64,000 nt of DNA from contig NC_011772.1 in NCBI RefSeq assembly GCF_000021305.1, positions 4,068,001-4,132,000 on the forward strand, in the 5' to 3' direction. The position numbers and the translations under genes are program-made. The stretch is from Bacillus cereus G9842. GTDB taxonomy: Bacteria; Bacillota; Bacilli; Bacillales; Bacillaceae_G. The notes beneath the pieces were generated by a model, which was not told where the DNA came from, did not search any database, and was given only the letters and a program-made list of their open reading frames with translations. The first letter of the stretch is position 1. Each line of letters begins with the position of its first letter. This document shows positions 1 through 7,427 of this stretch, piece by piece.

Positions 1-297
1 TTTCTCTACTGCATAAACACCTTTTCCTTTATGCTTACCATCTAACATCTCGTGCTTTTCGTCGCCATCTTTCCAAATTTCAAACTTTACATCATCGGCA
101 TCCGTTACTTTTTCTTTCCCTTGTGTAACAAGTGCTTGTACTTCTGTTTTTTCACCTGGTTTAATTTCTTTCGGATTTGTTTGGACTGCTACTTTTACAG
201 CTTCAAGTTTCTGTTCTTTTTTCGGTTCTTCTTTGTTTGTATTACAGCCAGCCAACGCTAGCATCGCGATAAATAAAGTTATAATCAGTTTTTTCAT
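1..297 (-). CDS. YtkA-like lipoprotein (3' end outside window)
   Basis: Partial gene running off the left edge; the visible 99 codons begin MKKLIITLFIAMLALAGCNT. That is a lipoprotein signal peptide with lipobox LAGC (Cys18 lipidated), followed by a Lys/Glu-rich linker. The later part (TNPKEIKPGEKTEVQ, then KFEIWKDGDEK) resembles the YtkA/FixH-like extracellular beta-sandwich domain. Three consecutive ATGs follow GGAGGA; I chose the third because its spacing from the ribosome site is about 7 bases. Expected on the outer face of the membrane. Function of the family is poorly known; the assignment rests on the pattern alone. Confidence 0.75.
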   Translation of the reverse strand, partial: MKKLIITLFIAMLALAGCNTNKEEPKKEQKLEAVKVAVQTNPKEIKPGEKTEVQALVTQGKEKVTDADDVKFEIWKDGDEKHEMLDGKHKGKGVYAVEK

Positions 298-425
298 CAT
301 CATTTCCTCCTTTATACTTTATTTAGTATAGAGGAAATACATTGTAATATTCCAGTCTTCTGCTGAAAACAATATACGAAATGTTTGTGAAGTTTCTGTG
401 AAACGGTCTTCCCTTCTGAATCTAT

Positions 426-453
426 GAAAAAAGAGCATAGTAACTATGCTCTT
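426..453 (-). terminator. Rho-independent terminator of xerD
   Basis: Inverted repeat AAGAGCATAG/CTATGCTCTT with a 2-3 base loop, followed on the minus strand by a run of six T. It overlaps the last codons of xerD. Confidence 0.8.
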
Positions 454-1334
454 GGATGAAACTGTTTATATACATCTTTTAATCTAGTTTTTGAAACGTG
501 CGTATAGATTTGCGTCGTTGAAATATCTGCATGACCAAGCATTTCTTGTACAGCACGTAAATCTGCTCCATTTTCTAATAAGTGCGTAGCAAACGAGTGA
601 CGCAACGTATGAGGTGTAAGCTCTTTTTCAATATTTGCTTCTTTCGCTAATCGTTTTAATATTTTCCAAAATCCTTGTCTTGATAATCGATTACCATGAT
701 GGTTTAAAAAGAGTGCATCTACTACTTTTTTCCCCATTAATTCTCTTCTTCCTTTTTCAATATACTTTTGAATCGCTTCCGTTGCTAAACTTCCTAGTGG
801 AATAATTCTTTCTTTATTCCCTTTCCCTATGCAACGAACAAATCCCATCGTTAAATGTACATCTTCTAAATTGAGTGCAATCAATTCTGAAACACGAAGT
901 CCTGTCGCATACAGTAACTCTAGCATCGCCTTATCACGTATCCCAAAAGCACTTGTCATTTTTGGTGTTTGAAGTAACGCCTCTACTTCATCAACTGATA
1001 ATACTTTTGGTAATTTCCGTTCCCCTTGCGGCGTTTCAATATGTACGGATGGATCGTGTTCTACCGCTCGTTCACGAAGTAAAAATTGGTGGAACGAACG
1101 AATTGATGCAATATGACGCGCCAATGTTTTCGAAGATTTTCCGTTTTCTTTTAAATACTGCAAAAAGTTAACAATGTGTAAACGGGTCACTTCATGAAAA
1201 GTTTTCGTCTGTTCCACATTTTGCAAATACTTTACGTAGCTTTTTAAATCCCGTTCATAAGATACTACTGTATTCTTTGCTAATCCTTTTTCGACAACCA
1301 TATAATGAATAAAATCTTTTAATTGATCTTCCAC
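444..1334 (-). CDS. xerD: Site-specific tyrosine recombinase XerD
   Basis: 296 aa, the usual XerD length. It resolves chromosome dimers at dif together with XerC (CodV). Residues 1-90 form the SAM-like core-binding domain and 105-290 the catalytic domain. The full tyrosine-recombinase set is visible: Arg147 (ATGLRVSEL), Lys171, His242 and Arg245 ([12 protein letters not shown]), His268 ([10 protein letters not shown]) and nucleophile Tyr277 (QIYTHV). It lies directly downstream of yqzK and fur, the order seen around ripX in B. subtilis, which separates it from XerC and phage integrases. Confidence 0.95.
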   Translation of the reverse strand: MEDQLKDFIHYMVVEKGLAKNTVVSYERDLKSYVKYLQNVEQTKTFHEVTRLHIVNFLQYLKENGKSSKTLARHIASIRSFHQFLLRERAVEHDPSVHIETPQGERKLPKVLSVDEVEALLQTPKMTSAFGIRDKAMLELLYATGLRVSELIALNLEDVHLTMGFVRCIGKGNKERIIPLGSLATEAIQKYIEKGRRELMGKKVVDALFLNHHGNRLSRQGFWKILKRLAKEANIEKELTPHTLRHSFATHLLENGADLRAVQEMLGHADISTTQIYTHVSKTRLKDVYKQFHPRA

Positions 1335-1340
1335 TCTACA

Positions 1341-1571
1341 CTACTCCCCATTTTCATAGAAAAACATCATTCTATTTACGAAAGCATCCTTTGCCGGTTC
1401 TTCATTCCCTGATACTTTTTCTACAGTCTCTTCTTTAGGTTTTTCATAACGATGATAGCTTTCATATTCTTCATTTATCCATAGTATAGCGAAATAAAAC
1501 AAAATCGTACAACTTGTAAATAATAAAAATACTTTTATTCCATCAAAAGTTAATTTTAAAGCTCGGCGCAT
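1341..1571 (-). CDS. yqzK: YqzK family protein (DUF4227)
   Basis: 76 aa from the ATG preceded by GGAGG with 8-base spacing; longer in-frame starts upstream lack a ribosome site. One membrane helix near residues 8-30 (IKVFLLFTSCTILFYFAILW) is followed by an acidic/polar tail with EKPKEETVEK. It sits between fur and xerD with a 6-base gap to xerD, the conserved position of yqzK in bacilli. Function unknown; the family call comes from size, topology and synteny. Confidence 0.8.
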   Translation of the reverse strand: MRRALKLTFDGIKVFLLFTSCTILFYFAILWINEEYESYHRYEKPKEETVEKVSGNEEPAKDAFVNRMMFFYENGE

Positions 1572-1640
1572 TGTAAATTCCTCCAAAATATAAGTTATTA
1601 CAACATATGCCAAGCTTTCACCAATTTATACCTTATTCAA

Positions 1641-1676
1641 ATAAAAAACCTCTTCCTAGATAAATAGGAAAAGGTT
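1641..1676 (-). terminator. Terminator of fur
   Basis: Near-perfect 12-bp stem (AACCTCTTCCTA / TAGGAAAAGGTT, one mismatch) overlapping the fur stop codon, followed on the minus strand by TTTTTTAT. Confidence 0.75.
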
Positions 1677-2130
1677 ATTTTTCATCCGTTTCATTTTCTT
1701 GACAATTTTTACAAATCCCATGGAATGTTAAACGATGATCTTTCACCTTAAAGCTCCAGTCTCGTTCTACTTTCCTTTCCACTTCACCAAGTAAATCTTC
1801 TTGTATTTCTTGTACAGCACCACATTGTGTACAAATCAAATGATGGTGAAAACGCTGCGCACCTTCTTGGCGTAAGTCATAGCGTGAAACACCGTCTCCG
1901 AAGTTAATCTTATCGACAACTTTTAACTCAGATAATAGTTCTAAAGTTCGATAGACGGTTGCTAATCCGATCTCTGGCGACTTTTCTTTTACAAGGAGGT
2001 AAACATCTTCTGCGCTTAAATGATCTTCTTCATTTTCTAGCAGCACACGAACTGTTGCTTCACGTTGCGGTGTTAATTTATAGCTCGCTGCATGTAATTG
2101 CTTCTTAATTCGTTCAATTCTTTCTTCCAT
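1675..2130 (-). CDS. fur: Ferric uptake regulator Fur
   Basis: 151 aa. Fe2+-responsive repressor of iron uptake genes. The N-terminal winged helix covers about 1-85 (recognition region EIGLATVYRTLELLSELKVV), then the dimerisation and metal domain with HHH at 95-97 and the structural Zn site Cys100/Cys103 (CTQC) and Cys140/Cys143 (CKNC). Context yqzK-fur-spoIIM is that of B. subtilis fur (yqkL) and not perR or zur. A Fur-box-like palindrome lies 84 bases upstream, suggesting autoregulation. Confidence 0.93.
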   Translation of the reverse strand: MEERIERIKKQLHAASYKLTPQREATVRVLLENEEDHLSAEDVYLLVKEKSPEIGLATVYRTLELLSELKVVDKINFGDGVSRYDLRQEGAQRFHHHLICTQCGAVQEIQEDLLGEVERKVERDWSFKVKDHRLTFHGICKNCQENETDEK

Positions 2131-2213
2131 TCGGTACTACTCCCTCCTCGCCACTCTTACACCATTATATCAGAAGAAGGGCTTCTGTCAAAAGAAAAAC
2201 AATAAAAACAAAT

Positions 2214-2228
2214 TGATAATTATTCTCA
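2214..2228. promoter_or_regulatory. Fur box upstream of fur
   Basis: TGATAATTATTCTCA matches the 7-1-7 Bacillus Fur box TGATAATNATTATCA at 14 of 15 positions (one C for A). It lies between the spoIIM stop and the fur start, where an autoregulatory site would be expected. Seen in sequence; function is inferred. Confidence 0.7.
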
Positions 2229-2236
2229 AAAAATAT

Positions 2237-2884
2237 TTATTTTTTATTAATAGCCTCAACAACTTCTTTCATTAAAACTGGTGATGCGTAAGCCTCCACA
2301 CTACAAGCCATTGCTAATACTGCTCCAATTACAAGAAAGAAACATGTATACCGGATTAATAATGGTAATAGTGGCTCGGTTATTTTTCTAATAAATTGAT
2401 GCCTAATCATCCGTAAAGAAAAACTTGCAGCAATGGTTGTCATAATGAGAAAGACTGGAATGATAATTAAATTTTGTGGCAAAACAGATACAAATGCTAA
2501 TAATAGTCCATTCCATCCATGCTGACTTACTAAAAAACCAACTGTAAATCCAACAACAACTCCTTTTACAAATAATAAAATAAAAATAAGTGGTAATCCA
2601 ATAATTGAAATCCCTAAAATCCAAATAAATCCGATGTATTTTAATTGCGAAAAGTAACTTTCTCGAAACATTTCGCCCGCAATGGCAAATTCTCCTTTAG
2701 AGACTTGTCCAAAAAAACGTTGTAAATAAAATGATAAATCTTGTTTTTGATTGATTTGTAAACTATTCACAAGAATGGCTCCAAATATTACTCCCATCAA
2801 TAATAAAACAGCGTTAAATATATATAATGAAGAGTTTTCCTGTATGTGAGACATTACACGGTCTTGCCAATTTTTTCGCCACAT
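2237..2884 (-). CDS. spoIIM: Stage II sporulation protein M
   Basis: 215 aa integral membrane protein with about five hydrophobic segments (near 22-45, 85-110, 115-135, 140-160 and 175-200). In B. subtilis, SpoIIM works with SpoIID and SpoIIP in the mother-cell complex that degrades septal peptidoglycan and drives engulfment. The sequence has the family pattern, an N-terminal helix then a loop ending in ESYFSQLKYIGFIW, and lies next to fur as in B. subtilis. ATG preceded by GGAGGG. Confidence 0.92.
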   Translation of the reverse strand: MWRKNWQDRVMSHIQENSSLYIFNAVLLLMGVIFGAILVNSLQINQKQDLSFYLQRFFGQVSKGEFAIAGEMFRESYFSQLKYIGFIWILGISIIGLPLIFILLFVKGVVVGFTVGFLVSQHGWNGLLLAFVSVLPQNLIIIPVFLIMTTIAASFSLRMIRHQFIRKITEPLLPLLIRYTCFFLVIGAVLAMACSVEAYASPVLMKEVVEAINKK

Positions 2885-3009
2885 TTTTCTTCCCTCCGTT
2901 CACACTCTTATTAAAAATGTATGAAAGAAAGAAAAAAGTATGACGAATTAACATTGAAATTCCGCTCTACTTTGCTAAACTAAAAAGTAGAGAATAGGAG
3001 GGATTTCTC

Positions 3010-3561
3010 TTGAAACCATTATTATTAGATTTTCCAACATTATTTCAAACTGAACGCTTACAAGTTCGTAAACCATTTCCAGGTGATGGTGCAGAAGTAT
3101 ATGAAGCAATCCAAGCTTCTCTAGAAGACTTAGTACCGTGGGTACCAATTAACGCTGAAACAGAAGAGAGTGCTGAAGAAATTGTTCGCGAAGCTCACGG
3201 ACAGTTTTTACTTCGTGAAACACTTGATTTTCACTTATACGATAAAGTATCTGGTACATTCATCGGAGCAATTACACTAAAACCTGAAAACTGGGATATT
3301 CCAAAGTTTTCACTTCACTTCTGGTTGCATAGCGATTATACAAAACAAGGCTATATGACTGAAGCTGTTAAAGGCGCTATCCAATTCGCCTTTGATAAAC
3401 TAGGCGCTAGAAGAATTGAAATTCGTACTGATGCAACAAATATAAATGCATGTAGCTTAGCAGAACGTTTAGAATTCATTCTAGAAGGTACAATGGAAAA
3501 TGATTTCCTAGCACCAGACGGTAGCTTACGTGATGCACGTGTATATGCAAAAATCAATTAA
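3010..3561 (+). CDS. GNAT acetyltransferase, RimJ/RimL type
   Basis: 183 aa from a TTG start with AGGAGGG 7 bases upstream. Starts FQTERLQVRKPFPGDGAEVY, the usual beginning of ribosomal-protein N-acetyltransferase-like enzymes. A later HFWLHSDYTKQGYMTEAVKG is the acetyl-CoA binding segment, followed by RIEIRTDATNINACSLAERL. Substrate unknown; could be a ribosomal protein, an antibiotic or a small amine. Confidence 0.85.
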   Translation: MKPLLLDFPTLFQTERLQVRKPFPGDGAEVYEAIQASLEDLVPWVPINAETEESAEEIVREAHGQFLLRETLDFHLYDKVSGTFIGAITLKPENWDIPKFSLHFWLHSDYTKQGYMTEAVKGAIQFAFDKLGARRIEIRTDATNINACSLAERLEFILEGTMENDFLAPDGSLRDARVYAKIN

Positions 3562-3590
3562 AAACACTCGCCTTTGGCGAGTGTTTATTT
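3562..3590. terminator. Bidirectional terminator (acetyltransferase / nudF)
   Basis: Perfect 11-bp stem AAACACTCGCC/GGCGAGTGTTT with a 3-base loop between convergent genes; A-rich on the left, T-rich on the right. Confidence 0.85.
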
Positions 3591-4124
3591 TTGTAGTTGT
3601 AAATATTGTACTGCAAACATCGTCTTCGCATCATGAATACGAAGATTTTTCATAAGAGTAATCGCTTCTTCTAACGATACTTCCATTAATTCCACAAACT
3701 CATCTTCATCTAACTCAGCTTTATTTTCTTTTTTTGTCAAACCTGTCGCTTTATATACATATAAAATTTCATCTGCGAATCCTGGAGATGTATAGAAAGA
3801 AGTAATAAGCTCCATATTTTCACATACATATCCTGTTTCCTCTTCTAATTCACGAACTGCTGTTACCTCTGGTTTTTCACCAGGCTCTAACTTGCCGGCT
3901 GGAATTTCTATAATCGCCTTTTCAAGCGCTTTACGATACTGCTCAACAAGCACAATTTTCCCCTCATCTGTAATAGCAATAATCGCAACTGCACCAGGGT
4001 GATTTACAATTTCACGTTTACTCATTTCTCCATTTGGTAATACTACATCATCAACACGAACTTTTATAACTCTACCATCAAAAATCGGCTCAGTTTTTAC
4101 TGTTCTCTCTGTAAGATTACTCAT
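3585..4124 (-). CDS. nudF: ADP-ribose pyrophosphatase NudF
   Basis: 179 aa Nudix hydrolase that splits ADP-ribose to AMP and ribose 5-phosphate. A complete Nudix box starts at GKLEPGEKPEVTAVRELEEE and continues TGY (G-x5-E-x7-REL-x-EE-x-G). The upstream beta-rich segment and an Ala/Pro signature (IEIPAG) fit ADPRase. It is divergent from mciZ, the same neighbourhood as yqkG (nudF) in B. subtilis. ATG preceded by GGGAG. Confidence 0.9.
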   Translation of the reverse strand: MSNLTERTVKTEPIFDGRVIKVRVDDVVLPNGEMSKREIVNHPGAVAIIAITDEGKIVLVEQYRKALEKAIIEIPAGKLEPGEKPEVTAVRELEEETGYVCENMELITSFYTSPGFADEILYVYKATGLTKKENKAELDEDEFVELMEVSLEEAITLMKNLRIHDAKTMFAVQYLQLQK

Positions 4125-4198
4125 ACTACTTCATCTCCCTGTTCTATTTCCTATTCTTTCTTCATACATTTTACCACATTGAAAGGAGCGTGATAGAA

Positions 4199-4333
4199 AT
4201 GAAAGTTTATATTTTACCAAATCGCATCACGTTAGTCGGAAAAGCATGGCAAATTCGCCATAAGCTAAAACAATATAGCAAAGAGTATACAACTGTACAA
4301 GAGTGGATTACAGCAAATAAAATGAAACATTAA
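4199..4333 (+). CDS. mciZ: MciZ-like FtsZ inhibitor peptide
   Basis: 44-aa ORF with AAAGGAG about 10 bases upstream. The N-terminal 20 residues are MKVYILPNRITLVGKAWQIR, continuing HKLKQYS. This lines up with B. subtilis MciZ as I recall it (about 40 aa, MKV...LVGKAWEIRAKLKEYG). MciZ is made during sporulation and caps FtsZ filaments in the mother cell, blocking further Z-ring formation. It lies between nudF and yqkF as in B. subtilis. No terminator of its own was seen before the yqkF promoter. Confidence 0.85.
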   Translation: MKVYILPNRITLVGKAWQIRHKLKQYSKEYTTVQEWITANKMKH

Positions 4334-4395
4334 TCCGTTAAGCTCACATTAATTATGCTTTTACGGGCAGTTAATGCAAAGCGAAAAGGAAACGT

Positions 4396-4424
4396 TTGTC
4401 AACCTCTTTTCCCTCTCGTACAAT
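4396..4424 (+). promoter_or_regulatory. SigA-type promoter of yqkF
   Basis: TTGTCA, 17-base spacer, TACAAT, ending 20 bases before the yqkF start. Confidence 0.65.
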
Positions 4425-4444
4425 AAAGGTAAGGAGGTTGACCT

Positions 4445-5359
4445 ATGAAAAAACGTCAATTAGGAAACTCAGATTTATTTGTTACAGAAATGGGCCTTGG
4501 CTGTATGTCTCTCGGTACATCTGAAACAGAGGCTATGCGTATTGTCGATGAAGCAATCGATTTAGGAATTAATTTTTTTGATACAGCAGATTTATATGAT
4601 TACGGATTAAATGAAGAATTTGTTGGAAAAGCCTTGAAGGGGAAACGAGACAAAATTGTTCTTACAACGAAGGTTGGAAATCGTTGGACAGAAGAAAAAA
4701 ACGGCTGGTCTTGGGACCCTTCTAAAGCTTACATAAAGGCTGAAGTAAAAGAAAGTTTACGTAGACTTCAAACTGATTATATTGACCTTTACCAACTTCA
4801 TGGCGGGACGATTGAAGATCCAATAGATGAAACAATTGAAGCTTTTGAAGAATTGAAAAAAGAAGGTATTATCCGCCATTACGGTATTTCTTCTATACGT
4901 CCAAATGTAATCCGTGAATATGCAAAACGCTCAAACATCGTTAGTGTACTAATGGAATATAGCCTTTTAAATCGTCGTCCAGAAGAATGGTTCCCGCTTC
5001 TGAATGAATACCAAATTAGCATCATTGCTCGCGGACCACTTGCAAAAGGAATTTTAACTGATAACAATGCAAGAAAAATAGAAAGAGTAAAGGAAAAGGA
5101 TTACCTCTCTTATTCTTACGATGAATTACATACAACTCTAGCGAGTGTAAAAGAAACGATTGGAGAAAGCTCTTTAACAGGAACAGCTATTCAATATTGC
5201 TTACATAATAAGACTGTTGCAGCTGTTATACCTGGCGCAAGCTCTCTTCAACAATTGCAGGAAAATATACGAGCTAGCCAACAGTTACCTTTAACTAAAG
5301 AAGAATATGTACAACTTCAAAAAATTGTTAAATATGACACATATGCTTTGCATCGTTAA
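4445..5359 (+). CDS. yqkF: Aldo/keto reductase YqkF
   Basis: 304 aa, NADPH-dependent oxidoreductase of the AKR (beta/alpha)8 fold. Catalytic residues are visible: Asp in FFDTADLYDYG, Tyr in the same segment, Lys in VLTTKVGN and His in YQLHGG. The cofactor region is near VIPGASSLQQLQENI. ATG follows AAGGAGGTTGACC. Physiological substrate unknown. Synteny with mciZ and nudF supports YqkF. Confidence 0.85.
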   Translation: MKKRQLGNSDLFVTEMGLGCMSLGTSETEAMRIVDEAIDLGINFFDTADLYDYGLNEEFVGKALKGKRDKIVLTTKVGNRWTEEKNGWSWDPSKAYIKAEVKESLRRLQTDYIDLYQLHGGTIEDPIDETIEAFEELKKEGIIRHYGISSIRPNVIREYAKRSNIVSVLMEYSLLNRRPEEWFPLLNEYQISIIARGPLAKGILTDNNARKIERVKEKDYLSYSYDELHTTLASVKETIGESSLTGTAIQYCLHNKTVAAVIPGASSLQQLQENIRASQQLPLTKEEYVQLQKIVKYDTYALHR

Positions 5360-5383
5360 AAATATCGAATTACCGATAAACAG

Positions 5384-5414
5384 AAGACTGTCTCCTTTAT
5401 TAGGAGACAGTCTT
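5384..5414. terminator. Bidirectional terminator
   Basis: Perfect 13-bp stem AAGACTGTCTCCT/AGGAGACAGTCTT with a 5-base loop between convergent reductase genes, then TTTTTT. Confidence 0.88.
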
Positions 5415-5416
5415 TT

Positions 5417-6244
5417 TTATAACGTATCATATTTATCAGGATTTGTGCCTACATGTAAATCGCGATTCAACGTGTTAATTTGATTTATCTCTTCTTCAGT
5501 TAGTGAGAAATCAAAAATAGTAAAGTTTTCTTTAATACGAGATGGTGTAACAGATTTAGGAATTGTAACAATCCCGCTTTGAATATCCCATCTTAATATA
5601 ACTTGCGCAGGTGTTTTTTCATATTTGTTAGCAATAGCCTGAATGATTGGATGCTGAAATACTTCTCCGCCCCTCATTAACGGACTCCACGCTTCCATTT
5701 GGATTTGCTCACCTTGACAATGATTACGCAATTCAAATTGCGTTAACATCGGATGAAGTTCTACTTGGTTCACCATCGGCTTCACTTTGCAATTTGGTAA
5801 TAACAATTCTAAATGATGTTTATGAAAATTAGAAACACCAATCGCACGCACTTTACCTTCTTCATATAATTTTTCTAACGCTCGGTACGTATCCACATAC
5901 TTCCCTCTTACTGGCCAATGTATTAAATATAAATCTACATAGTCCATTTGTAATTTCTTTAAGCTTTTTTCAAACGCCTCGAGTGTCTCCTCGTATCCTT
6001 GATCGTCATTCCAAACTTTTGTTGTAATAAATAGGTCTTCTCTTGGAATTCCTGATTCACGAATCGCTTCTCCGACACCGCTTTCATTTTCATACACAGT
6101 TGCTGTATCAATCGAACGGTATCCAACTTCTAACGCTGTTTTTACTGCTTGTTTTACTTCGTCGCCTTCTTTTGCTTTATAAACGCCTAGACCAATCATC
6201 GGCATTTTCACGCCATTATGAAGTGTAGTTGTTGGAATATACAC
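5417..6244 (-). CDS. Aldo/keto reductase (YtbE/YvgN type)
   Basis: 275 aa from a GTG start (VYIPTTTLHNGVKMPMIGLG) preceded by AAAGGGAG; a longer upstream ATG lacks a ribosome site. AKR motifs: YRSIDTATVYENE (Asp and Tyr), FITTKVWN (Lys), YLIHWP (His) and the NADPH segment ending in IPKSVTPSRIKEN. This class reduces glyoxals and other reactive aldehydes. It is only distantly related to the neighbouring yqkF product. Confidence 0.87.
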   Translation of the reverse strand: MYIPTTTLHNGVKMPMIGLGVYKAKEGDEVKQAVKTALEVGYRSIDTATVYENESGVGEAIRESGIPREDLFITTKVWNDDQGYEETLEAFEKSLKKLQMDYVDLYLIHWPVRGKYVDTYRALEKLYEEGKVRAIGVSNFHKHHLELLLPNCKVKPMVNQVELHPMLTQFELRNHCQGEQIQMEAWSPLMRGGEVFQHPIIQAIANKYEKTPAQVILRWDIQSGIVTIPKSVTPSRIKENFTIFDFSLTEEEINQINTLNRDLHVGTNPDKYDTL

Positions 6245-6354
6245 AGTCGTCTCCCTTTCATTGTTACATTTTTTTATAAGCCACAACTTTATTTCAACAA
6301 GATTCATCCCAAAAGTCAAAACATACGTACAGTTTACATAACACTTTTATATAG

Positions 6355-6390
6355 CTAAAAAATAACGTGAACTCATTTATTCACGTTATT
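6355..6390 (-). terminator. Terminator of the grpB-family gene
   Basis: Stem AATAACGTGAA/TTCACGTTATT, 8-base loop, overlapping the 3' end of the gene; minus-strand T run follows. Confidence 0.75.
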
Positions 6391-6897
6391 TTCTCTCCAT
6401 TCTTTCGCTTTTTCATCCACATTGCGCACAAACTCATTTTTCCCTTCCGTATATAACGTGCCATCATATGTATACTTTTCGGCCAATTCTTTCTTTAAGG
6501 TTGCATATGCCTCTGCTTCTTCACAATGAGCCATCATATAATCACGAAATGCTAAATGCCTTACTATCTCTGGATTTCCTTTTTCAAACACGTGTAAATG
6601 ATACAAACGTTTTTCTTCCGTTCCATGGATAAAAAATCGGCGTCCTGAAATACCATTTTCCCCTTTTACGATGTAACCAAGCTCTATAAATCGTTCATTC
6701 CACCTATCTACCCTTTCAATACTTTCTACTTCCATGATCATATCAATAATAGGTTTAGCTGCCAGTCCTGGCACTGACGTACTTCCAATATGATGAATTT
6801 TCACCGTTTCTGGCATCGCTGTTTTTAATCTTTCAGCCTCCATTTGAAATTTTTCAATCCAATGATTTTCATGCGGAACAACTACAATTTTCCTCAT
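6373..6897 (-). CDS. GrpB family protein (UPF0157)
   Basis: 174 aa. A nucleotidyltransferase-fold protein with the family signature HHIGSTSVPGLAAKPIIDM near residues 35-53 (GST, then PIIDM supplies acidic metal ligands) and HLHVFEKGNPEIVRHLAFRD later. Homologues occur alone or fused to CoaE, but the biochemical role is not established. ATG preceded by AAGGGGAG. Confidence 0.88.
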   Translation of the reverse strand: MRKIVVVPHENHWIEKFQMEAERLKTAMPETVKIHHIGSTSVPGLAAKPIIDMIMEVESIERVDRWNERFIELGYIVKGENGISGRRFFIHGTEEKRLYHLHVFEKGNPEIVRHLAFRDYMMAHCEEAEAYATLKKELAEKYTYDGTLYTEGKNEFVRNVDEKAKEWRENNVNK

Positions 6898-6926
6898 AAT
6901 AACTCCCCTTTTCTTACAAGCTCGTC

Positions 6927-6963
6927 AAAAAATGATCAGTGAATTTCACTGATCATTTTTTTA
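6927..6963. terminator. Terminator of yqkE
   Basis: Perfect palindrome AATGATCAGTGAA-T-TTCACTGATCATT flanked by A and T runs. Confidence 0.85.
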
Positions 6964-7227
6964 TTATTTAAAGTCTTTCCAAGTAAGGTTACTTTCACTT
7001 AGCAGTTCTTCAAATGATTTATTCTTTTCACGTTCTTTTTGTTCTTTGCGCTTTCTTTCCAGTTCAGCTGCCTCTTTTTCCTCTTCTCTCACTTGCAACT
7101 CTTTCTTCTTACTCTTTAATTGTTGCATGAGTGAATCATTTAATTGATCGCCTAATGTAAGTGTTTCTTTCTTTGGTGGATTCACTTGCGATTGTCTTTG
7201 CATTTGTCTTTGTTTCTTTTTCTTCAT
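6964..7227 (-). CDS. yqkE: YqkE family protein (DUF3886)
   Basis: 87 aa from the ATG preceded by AAAGGTG; a GTG three codons earlier is possible. Very Lys/Glu-rich: MKKKKQRQMQRQ, then TLTLGDQLNDSLMQQLKSKK, a charged helix rich in EEEKEAAELERKRKEQKER, and a C-terminal LTWKDFK. It probably forms a long single helix or coiled coil and is soluble. The TLxDQL core is what I associate with YqkE/DUF3886. Function unknown. Confidence 0.75.
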   Translation of the reverse strand: MKKKKQRQMQRQSQVNPPKKETLTLGDQLNDSLMQQLKSKKKELQVREEEKEAAELERKRKEQKEREKNKSFEELLSESNLTWKDFK

Positions 7228-7427
7228 GCTACTCACCTTTTACTTTTTTCTCCATTATAGTAGATACACGATGCAATCGACAATAAAAAAGGGTCTTTAC
7301 TCTATTATCCACTTTTTGTAAATATGTTAATTTTTCGAAAAGACTAAATTTTTATGTAGCTATAATCCTATGAATCTATTAAAATTATGTCGTATGATGT
7401 CAGATTATAAAAAAGGAGAAATGAACT

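Noticed and set aside
52..261. 69-codon plus-strand ORF rich in Phe
   Set aside because: Antisense of the lipoprotein gene with an obvious lipobox; no ribosome site.
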